A stretch of DNA of 52,510 nt from Microcaldota archaeon (GTDB taxonomy: Archaea > Micrarchaeota > Micrarchaeia > Burarchaeales > Fermentimicrarchaeaceae): the NCBI GenBank assembly GCA_013425335.1, contig JACCLG010000046.1:1-52510 (forward strand), written 5' to 3'. This document shows, in pieces, positions 46,424-52,510 of this stretch. The notes below the pieces were generated by a model. It worked only from the letters and a program-made list of their open reading frames with translations, was not told the origin of the DNA and searched no databases. A program made the position numbers and the translations under genes. How positions within the stretch are numbered: position 1 is the first letter of the stretch; every line of letters begins with the position of its first letter.

Positions 46424-47095
46424 ATGATTAAAATGAAGCAAACAAGCGCCGCTGTGAGAGAGGCTGTAGGGCGGCATCCGCTCATACGGAGAGCAATGGC
46501 TGCGCGAATCCTCAACTACTCGGCCGCCGCGCGCGCCATCCGGAAAGAGGTGGAATCGCTTGTCGGCAGGGATGCCGAAGCATCCGCGATTGTATCCGCC
46601 CTCGCAAGGATGGAATCTGAAGACGCGCCAAGGGCAGAGAAGTTAGAGATCCGCCAGCTGCTTCTCAAGTCGGGCCTGTCGGATATCGCGCTCAGGAGGA
46701 ACGAAAGGACGATAACTCTTGTAGAATCTACCCGACAAAAGACCGATTTCGGCGCCGGCGAGACTCTGATAGAAACACTTGGGGACCACGAGATAAACGT
46801 GGTTACAGAAGAACGGATTGCAGGGGAGCTGCTCAGGAATGTGTCGGAAAAAGATGTCCTCAGACATTATGAGCGAGTGTGCGAGCTGTGCATTTACATA
46901 ACTGAGAACATGTCGAGAGTACCAGGCGTTTTCGCCGCCATAACGCTCCACCTGGCGGCAAACGACATAAACGTTCTCGAATGCTTCTCAACACTCACTG
47001 AGTTCTCTGTCGTCGTCGAGCAGGAGGATGCCCAGCGAGCTTATGCCGCCCTGCAGGAGCTCGTCGCTGAGTCTTCGAAGGCGAGAAAACGATGA
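46424..47095 (+). CDS. Archaeal ACT-domain-like regulator with N-terminal helical region
   Basis: HPLIRRAMAARILNYSAAARAIRKEVE; C-terminal SRVPGVFAAITLHLAANDINVLECFSTLTEFSVVVEQEDAQRAY. Confidence 0.65.
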   Translation: MIKMKQTSAAVREAVGRHPLIRRAMAARILNYSAAARAIRKEVESLVGRDAEASAIVSALARMESEDAPRAEKLEIRQLLLKSGLSDIALRRNERTITLVESTRQKTDFGAGETLIETLGDHEINVVTEERIAGELLRNVSEKDVLRHYERVCELCIYITENMSRVPGVFAAITLHLAANDINVLECFSTLTEFSVVVEQEDAQRAYAALQELVAESSKARKR

Positions 47096-47225
47096 GGTTT
47101 TTCTGCGGGGGGTGCCAGTCGATTCGCCGATTTCTCGGTCGGAGCAAATAGTTTAATATTTAACAAGCTAAATAGTACTCAGGAAAGTGTGCCTTGTGAC
47201 TGAGGTTATCAACGCGATAAGGTCT

Positions 47226-47290
47226 ACAGCGTCCGAGGCAAAACGAATTCTACGACGTAAAATTAGACTAATTTAAGATTGTTTTGGCTT
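47226..47290. repeat. Dispersed intergenic element copy B
   Basis: acagcgtccgaggcaaaacgaattctacgacgtaaaattagactaatttaagattgttttggct. Confidence 0.8.
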
Positions 47291-47299
47291 GAGAATTAC

Positions 47300-47836
47300 T
47301 TAAAGCATCTTTGTATAAAGATACTCCGTTTTTTTGAATCCAACGTGCTCAAGCAAGGCTTGCATTGCAGTCTCTCTTGTGCTGCAGTATGCGGATGCTA
47401 CCCCTTCAGTTTTGCACTCCTCAAGCACTATCTCTAGGGCCTTGCTGCCTATCCTATTCCGCTTTAGCTCTGGTTTCTCTCCGAGCTCGTTTTTCTCCTC
47501 TCCCTTTTTCCCAACTGGGTAGAAGTCTTCAATCATAACAGTCCTATCATCGTCTTTCAAGCCGCAGCCGGTAAAGATATCATGCAGCCTAGAGGCTCGG
47601 AGATCGCCAATCCTCCTGTGCCGCACAGTTACGTACCCTATCTTCTCTTCCTCATCAGAGCCCGGTCGCGTCAGGAAAACATCATATTTTGCTTCTCTCC
47701 TTTCCCAATTCTCCGCATCACTCCGCCCGAAGAAAGCGTTTCTAGTTATCATCAGAGGACTCTCGGCAACTCTCAACTGTATGGTTCCAGCTTTCGTTTC
47801 CTTCTTTTCCATTGGTTCTTCCTTAACCCAAGCCAT
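47300..47836 (-). CDS. GNAT-like N-acetyltransferase
   Basis: IGSKALEIVLEECKTEGVASAYCSTRETAMQALLEHVGFKKTEYLYTKML. Confidence 0.65.
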   Translation of the reverse strand: MAWVKEEPMEKKETKAGTIQLRVAESPLMITRNAFFGRSDAENWERREAKYDVFLTRPGSDEEEKIGYVTVRHRRIGDLRASRLHDIFTGCGLKDDDRTVMIEDFYPVGKKGEEKNELGEKPELKRNRIGSKALEIVLEECKTEGVASAYCSTRETAMQALLEHVGFKKTEYLYTKML

Positions 47837-47870
47837 GCCTAAATTATGCCTCTTTTGATATTTAAGCTTG
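47834..47870 (-). promoter_or_regulatory. Promoter/start-codon cassette, copy 1 (identical 35/37 to 51253-51289)
   Basis: RC: caagcttaaatatcaaaagaggcataatttaggcATG; TATA-like cttaaata about 26 nt before ATG. Confidence 0.7.
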
Positions 47871-47932
47871 ACAGCGTCCGAGGCGAAACGACTTTTACGA
47901 AGTAAAATTAGACTAATTTAAGCTTGCTTTGG
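47871..47932. repeat. Dispersed intergenic element copy C
   Basis: acagcgtccgaggcgaaacgacttttacgaagtaaaattagactaatttaagcttgctttgg; closely matches copy B. Confidence 0.8.
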
Positions 47933-47992
47933 GGCAGGCGGGAGGTGGAATTATGATTATTGCTCCCGGACCTGTTACGCACCTTCTTCCTC

Positions 47993-48166
47993 TTATAATC
48001 CCAGCTTTACCAATAAGCTCTTTTGGTAGTCCTTGCCTATTTTCTTATTAACTCGTTCTATATTCTCATCAAAGCAATTCCTACACAGAAAAAATGTAGC
48101 ACTTGAACTAACTTTCCTATCCTCAATACGGCAACTTGCTTCCTTTCCACACTCATAACATTTCAT
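47993..48166 (-). CDS. Small zinc-ribbon-like protein (57 aa), not in supplied ORF list
   Basis: MKCYECGKEASCRIEDRKVSSSATFFLCRNCFDENIERVNKKIGKDYQKSLLVKLGL; two CxxC knuckles; SD ggggtgag. Confidence 0.65.
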   Translation of the reverse strand: MKCYECGKEASCRIEDRKVSSSATFFLCRNCFDENIERVNKKIGKDYQKSLLVKLGL

Positions 48167-48229
48167 CTATCTCACCCCCTCTTCATCTAAATCCTTAATT
48201 CTATCTAACTCGCCTAACAACTCTCCCAT
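48167..48229 (-). CDS. Candidate 20-aa peptide MGELLGELDRIKDLDEEGVR coupled to the zinc-ribbon gene
   Basis: SD-like gggtggGTGA before ATG; stop codon abuts the next start (TAGATG). Confidence 0.4.
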   Translation of the reverse strand: MGELLGELDRIKDLDEEGVR

Positions 48230-48350
48230 TCACCCACCCAGAAGTAGTTAGCATTCTGAGTATACTAAGATTGCTTTGGCTTCTTTTTCTTCTCTGCATT
48301 TTTCTCAATTTATCATAAGTCCAAACGATGAAGCAAGAAATAGGGCATAG

Positions 48351-48440
48351 TTACCTACGTCTCCCACCAAACCTCCTACTTTCCGCTCTTTTCGCTCGTT
48401 TCTCCATCCTTCTTTTTCTTTGTTTGGAAAAGCAACTCAT
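48351..48440 (-). CDS. Candidate 29-aa highly basic peptide
   Basis: MSCFSKQRKRRMEKRAKRAESRRFGGRRR (14 Arg/Lys); SD-like ggtgatataATG; upstream cttaata box. Confidence 0.4.
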   Translation of the reverse strand: MSCFSKQRKRRMEKRAKRAESRRFGGRRR

Positions 48441-48473
48441 TATATCACCACATAATAATTTGAACTGAGAGTA

Positions 48474-49082
48474 TTAAGCTTGCTTTGACTTCTCAGCAAT
48501 AAAGACCCAGTCATTTTTACTGCGTCCCTCACCAAGTGAAATGATTTTGGATAATCTATCATCAAGTAAAATGAATCCAGCATTTTTGAGTCGGTTTCTC
48601 ACTTCTTCTACCTCCTTGTCAGTGAATAAGCTTTCAAGTACCGCAACCCCATTAGGTTTGAGAGCTCTATATATCTCATTTATCATTGTTTTTTGTTCAT
48701 CTCTCCCGAATTGTAGGTCCAATACAAAATGACAAGTCGCTGCATCAAAGGTCCTATCTTTGACTGGGATTTTATTCCCTTCCCCTAAAAGGAGATGTAT
48801 ATTTTCAATCTTCCCAGCTTTAATTTTGTTTTTTAATATCCCAAGCGATACTTCAGAAAAATCCACACCAGTAACATCAAAACCTTCCTTTGCTAGGAAA
48901 ATTGAGTTTCTACCGCCTCCGCAACCAATATCAATTACATTTCTGACTCCGTGTTCCTTAAGAAGAGAGATAAGTTCTGCACCAGTTTTTCTTGGTGGCC
49001 TTTCAGCTTGATCTTTAGCATATTTAACCCATTCTGAGGACTCACGCATGAATTTATCTTTTTCAAGGACTTTTAGAGCCAT
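48474..49082 (-). CDS. Class I SAM-dependent methyltransferase
   Basis: VRNVIDIGCGGGRNSIFLAKEGFDVTGVDFS; DAATCHFVLDL. Confidence 0.9.
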   Translation of the reverse strand: MALKVLEKDKFMRESSEWVKYAKDQAERPPRKTGAELISLLKEHGVRNVIDIGCGGGRNSIFLAKEGFDVTGVDFSEVSLGILKNKIKAGKIENIHLLLGEGNKIPVKDRTFDAATCHFVLDLQFGRDEQKTMINEIYRALKPNGVAVLESLFTDKEVEEVRNRLKNAGFILLDDRLSKIISLGEGRSKNDWVFIAEKSKQA

Positions 49083-49184
49083 GCTTATATTATATCAGTT
49101 TTGCTATTTAAACCCCAAAGAAACCGAGTCTGCTTCATTTAAACTTTTAAGAAAAGTTTAATCAAAATAACCCTGTTGAAAAAG

Positions 49185-50222
49185 TCACCGGGAAACATCC
49201 TCCCAGGCATTCTTTATAGCGTTGTAAAACTTCTTCGCATAAGCCCGGCCAGCAGTCAGGAAATCCTCAAGAGCGCTGGAGAACCTCTTCTCTGAGAGAT
49301 AAAGAATGCCCCTCGCCATATGAACTGAAATGAAATCCGGGTTCAGCTCAAGAGCCTTGGTGTAGTCTTCAATAGCCTTCCTGTATTCGTATTTTCGTTT
49401 GTAAGAATCCCCGAGCTGGCCTTTCCGGGAGTAAGCATTCGCCCTGTTCGCATATACATCGGCATCATTCGGATTCTGCTGGATAGACATTGTATACTCA
49501 AAGATGGCGCCGTCATAGTCCCATTCACGGGCACAAGCAAGACCTTTAGAAGCATAGGCAATCGCGTCAATGACCCTCGGGTCGGAAGTTTCGGAGTATA
49601 CCCTGGGGTATATCTTGTGTAGCTCCTTAAGAGGGTAATACGCTGCAAAATCCTTAACGGTTGTCTCGAAGTAGAAATCCTCCGTAGCGACAAGTGCATG
49701 GCTAGGGACTATGACCATCTTGACCGGTATGCCCAGCTCCTTTGCGACATCAAAGACAAGCGTGGAGGAATTATCGCAGTCCCACAAATTCTTGTCAAGC
49801 GACTCAGACAGCAAGCCGAACTTGTTAGTTCCATAGCTCATATTGACATTGCCGTAGATTACACCCCAAACCCCAGTTATGAAGTCCTCCTGCATCTGCT
49901 TCTTGCCTTTTTCTGAAAGCCCCTCGTAACCTGCAATCTCATCCTTGAGTATGTCCGCAATGGAGCCGACCAGATTGAGGTACTGCTTCACGTATGTTTC
50001 ACGCTTGCTATGAAAACCGAACCCCAGCTCTATATTAATCCTCATTTCCCCGGCATATTCATTAGTTCCGAAGCGCATTTTGTGCTGAGGCGCTTCCTTC
50101 ATCCTGACTTCCAGAAATGGGGCTACAGAAGGTTTTTCCTCCTTCTCACCCCTTCTGAATAAATCCCTGAATCTATGCAGGGGTGACTCCTCTTCTGGCT
50201 TTTTTGCAGTAGCTTCTACCAT
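49185..50222 (-). CDS. Transglutaminase-like + TPR repeat protein
   Basis: NLWDCDNSSTLVFDVAKELGIPVKMVIVPSHALVATEDFYFETT (Cys-His-acid) then TPRs (YRKAIEDYTKALELNPDFISVHMARGILYL). Confidence 0.75.
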   Translation of the reverse strand: MVEATAKKPEEESPLHRFRDLFRRGEKEEKPSVAPFLEVRMKEAPQHKMRFGTNEYAGEMRINIELGFGFHSKRETYVKQYLNLVGSIADILKDEIAGYEGLSEKGKKQMQEDFITGVWGVIYGNVNMSYGTNKFGLLSESLDKNLWDCDNSSTLVFDVAKELGIPVKMVIVPSHALVATEDFYFETTVKDFAAYYPLKELHKIYPRVYSETSDPRVIDAIAYASKGLACAREWDYDGAIFEYTMSIQQNPNDADVYANRANAYSRKGQLGDSYKRKYEYRKAIEDYTKALELNPDFISVHMARGILYLSEKRFSSALEDFLTAGRAYAKKFYNAIKNAWEDVSR

Positions 50223-50286
50223 AACAAACTCTGATTATTGCTCATTTTCCCTTTTTTAAGCTTCTTAGAGATAGCTCCCAATCCGA

Positions 50287-51255
50287 CTACTCTTTAATGA
50301 TTTTTTTAGCAACTTTCTGAAATTCGTCAGCCGCATCTTTCTTTTCTTTCTCGATTTTCTCCAGCTCATTAAGGATTTCCCAGAACCTCTTGCTTTTTAT
50401 GAGCGATTGGAAACTATCCTTAAAAGTTTTCTCGCATTCTCCAATTAGCTCTTCCCCAACCTCGCCTGTTTTGGTGAAAGCCGCAACAAAAAAAGGCTGA
50501 TTCTCCACAGCATTCCCGCTGTAATCACTCCAAAGTTTCATAACATCGCGGTTGAGCTTAAATTTCTCTACATTTCTCACTTCCAGTGGAATCCCTCTCA
50601 TTTCCTCAACCGGATACGCGGAAATCGCCCTGGCAAACCCTCCGATTACCAGCACGCCGTCTTGCTTCAGTAGTTTTGTCGCCTCGAGAATATTGAGCTT
50701 ATCGGTTGATGACATCATGGCGTTGAGAAGTACATGAATCTTAAACTCTTCTGACTCCCTGATTTTTCCGAACTCTTTCACGCTAAATCCCTTTTCAAAA
50801 GATTTGCCGTACTTTGCAAAGAAACGGTAATAAAAGCCCACAACCGCATTTGGCGAATTCAGCAGAACAGCTGCATCCGCACCAGCAACCGGCACACTTG
50901 ACATATCACCGATAACCCTGAACTTCTCGCCTTTTCCCTCTTTATCAAGGCGATGGAAATCCTTGGATTTCCCAAGCTGCTCCCTGCTCAAATCAACAAC
51001 AACATAATTGAATTCCTTCTTTGCTACCTTCTCAACAACATCTTTAAGTCTTCCTCGTCCACCTGCTATATCGACAATTGTGATTGGTTCTTTACTTTCA
51101 TTAATCATCTCCGCGAGCCCTGAGACTGAAACTGCTTTCTCATAAAACTTATCCATAAGGGGGCTGCTCGAAACCTTCTCATGGAATGAGGTAGGGTAAA
51201 AATTCTGGAACCTTGCCAGGACCTTACCTTCTTCTGGTTCGAGTAACCTGTACAT
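50287..51255 (-). CDS. SAM-dependent methyltransferase-like protein
   Basis: PITIVDIAGGRGRLKDVVEKV...NYVVVDLSREQLGKSKDFHRL; GVLVIGGFARAI. Confidence 0.65.
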   Translation of the reverse strand: MYRLLEPEEGKVLARFQNFYPTSFHEKVSSSPLMDKFYEKAVSVSGLAEMINESKEPITIVDIAGGRGRLKDVVEKVAKKEFNYVVVDLSREQLGKSKDFHRLDKEGKGEKFRVIGDMSSVPVAGADAAVLLNSPNAVVGFYYRFFAKYGKSFEKGFSVKEFGKIRESEEFKIHVLLNAMMSSTDKLNILEATKLLKQDGVLVIGGFARAISAYPVEEMRGIPLEVRNVEKFKLNRDVMKLWSDYSGNAVENQPFFVAAFTKTGEVGEELIGECEKTFKDSFQSLIKSKRFWEILNELEKIEKEKKDAADEFQKVAKKIIKE

Positions 51256-51289
51256 GCCTAAATTATGCCTCTTTTTCTATTTAAGCTTG
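51253..51289 (-). promoter_or_regulatory. Promoter/start-codon cassette, copy 2
   Basis: RC: caagcttaaatagaaaaagaggcataatttaggcATG; 35/37 identical to 47834-47870. Confidence 0.7.
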
Positions 51290-51347
51290 CTTTGTTTTTT
51301 TTATTTTTGAATGAGTACTTAAGTCCACTAGAGATAGCTTATCGGTT

Positions 51348-51365
51348 ATGTAACCATGGTTACAT
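51348..51365. promoter_or_regulatory. 18-bp perfect palindrome upstream of wHTH/RelE-like pair
   Basis: atgtaaccatggttacat. Confidence 0.6.
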
Positions 51366-51459
51366 CTCTCTCAGGCACTTTTTGAGGTTCTTATAGCAGG
51401 AAGTATTATAAATATATACTTATATAAACTTATACACATAAAGCTCGTATGGTGATAGG

Positions 51460-51744
51460 ATGACAACCCTTTCAAAAACCCTTTACAGGGATGATGTGCT
51501 GCATTACCCTAATTTGAAAACCGTTCTATTGGTGGAGGATTTGCTGAAAAACGCAGATAAAGCAATCTCCAGGGAAGAGATAAAGAGAATCCTGGGAGGC
51601 AGGGTCATGCACCAGACGCTCAATGTGATACTGAAATACCTGGAATACAGCGGAAAGATAGTTGTCAGCAGAAAAGGAATCGTCTGGATATACAACCCAA
51701 GCAGGAAGCTGGCGGAAGCAATAGAAAAAGGAGTGGAACATTGA
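51460..51744 (+). CDS. wHTH antitoxin-like regulator
   Basis: AISREEIKRILGGRVMHQTLNVILKYLEYSGKIVVSRKGIVWIYNP; overlaps the downstream toxin-like gene by 4 nt. Confidence 0.7.
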   Translation: MTTLSKTLYRDDVLHYPNLKTVLLVEDLLKNADKAISREEIKRILGGRVMHQTLNVILKYLEYSGKIVVSRKGIVWIYNPSRKLAEAIEKGVEH

Positions 51745-52109
51745 GGCAGGTTAGGGTTATTTTTGAAGCGGAAACCGACAAGGCTTACAGGGAATTGGTT
51801 AAAATTGCTGCCGAGGAAAAGAGAAACGGGCTGGAGAACTCTGACAACCAGAGACTTCTAAAGTCAATAGACAACAAGGTGGAAAGACTGAAACTGGACC
51901 CGACTGCAGGGGATCAGCTGCCTGCCAGGCTATTCCCAAAAGAATATGCGGAGAAATACAAGATAAACAACCTGTGGAAGATAGACCTGGTGGATTTCTG
52001 GAGGATGCTGTATACGCTGAGGGGAGACAGGGTCGAAGTGGTCTGTCTTATACTCGGGTACATGTCCCATCCGGAATATGACAAGAAGTTTGGGTACAGG
52101 AAGAAGTGA
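51741..52109 (+). CDS. RelE/ParE-like toxin
   Basis: VERLKLDPTAGDQLPARLFPKEYAEKYKINNLWKIDLVDFWRMLYTLRGDRVEVVCLILGYMSHPEYDKKFGYRKK. Confidence 0.7.
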   Translation: MRQVRVIFEAETDKAYRELVKIAAEEKRNGLENSDNQRLLKSIDNKVERLKLDPTAGDQLPARLFPKEYAEKYKINNLWKIDLVDFWRMLYTLRGDRVEVVCLILGYMSHPEYDKKFGYRKK

Positions 52110-52156
52110 TTGAATCAATGACTAATGCTCCCAAGAGTTTCAATTCAAAAGGTCTT

Positions 52157-52172
52157 TGTAACCATGGTTACA
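52157..52172. promoter_or_regulatory. 16-bp perfect palindrome downstream of wHTH/RelE-like pair
   Basis: tgtaaccatggttaca; same core as 51348-51365. Confidence 0.6.
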
Positions 52173-52188
52173 TTCTGCTCTGCTGTAT

Positions 52189-52510
52189 CTACCTTCGCCT
52201 ATGTTTCCAGTTGCGCGAGCCTTTTCCCCCAGACCTCTTTTGGCGTTTGCCCTTCCATCCGGCCACCTCGAAGTCTATGAACCCCTTGTTCGGATTCAGG
52301 TTTATGAGCCTCACCATCACCTTCTGGCCCACCCGGAGGCCTCTCACTCCGCGCATCACGCGTCCTTCAGCCGGCGGTGCAATGAGCCGCACGTATGTGC
52401 CATGGTCAGAGACTCCTGTGACTATGCTGTTGAATGACTGGCCTATCTTTCCTGAAAGGACGAATGCCGCCTCAGCCTTCTCCATGAACCTTTCCACCTT
52501 CTTTGATGCC
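52189..52510 (-). CDS. C-terminal part of RNB-family ribonuclease (S1-like domain), runs off window edge
   Basis: SKKVERFMEKAEAAFVLSGKIGQSFNSIVTGVSDHGTYVRLIAPPAEGRVMRGVRGLRVGQKVMVRLINLNPNKGFIDF; frame open to the end of the window. Confidence 0.6.
   Translation of the reverse strand, partial: ASKKVERFMEKAEAAFVLSGKIGQSFNSIVTGVSDHGTYVRLIAPPAEGRVMRGVRGLRVGQKVMVRLINLNPNKGFIDFEVAGWKGKRQKRSGGKGSRNWKHRRR

Overview
This 52.5 kb window is archaeal. It carries ribosomal protein S8e, KEOPS Cgi121, archaeal RibK, an archaeal-type ApgM, archease, beta-CASP and TRAM proteins, and FlaI/FlaJ-type pilus genes; a DPANN-like lineage is my inference only. The core part encodes SMC, an XPF-type nuclease, a type IV pilus-like secretion cluster with very large surface proteins, and tRNA-Gln(CTG). 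Five parts stand out. (1) A complete trimeric NAD-linked [FeFe]-hydrogenase operon (NuoE-like, minimal NuoF-like, HydA) has intact H-cluster motifs, a degenerate distal His-cluster motif, and a divergent membrane protein resembling an [FeFe]-hydrogenase-associated family. (2) The left end is accessory: AbiE-type toxin-antitoxin in reversed gene order, a zinc-ribbon tyrosine recombinase, and a nuclease-like protein. (3) The right end (~42.4-52.2 kb) is accessory: RelBE and wHTH/RelE-like TA pairs, dispersed non-coding repeats, a promoter cassette shared by two unrelated genes, and several unlisted small ORFs with good ribosome-binding sites. One of these is a 15-codon ORF just upstream of a HemW-like radical SAM gene, a speculative peptide/rSAM system. 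(4) There are modular bead-on-string proteins: four copies of a wHTH-like module, 110-aa repeats with exact 330-bp spacing, and a Cys-rich repeat lipoprotein. (5) Several palindromes look like operators. No searches were run; family calls come from motif recognition in the supplied translations.
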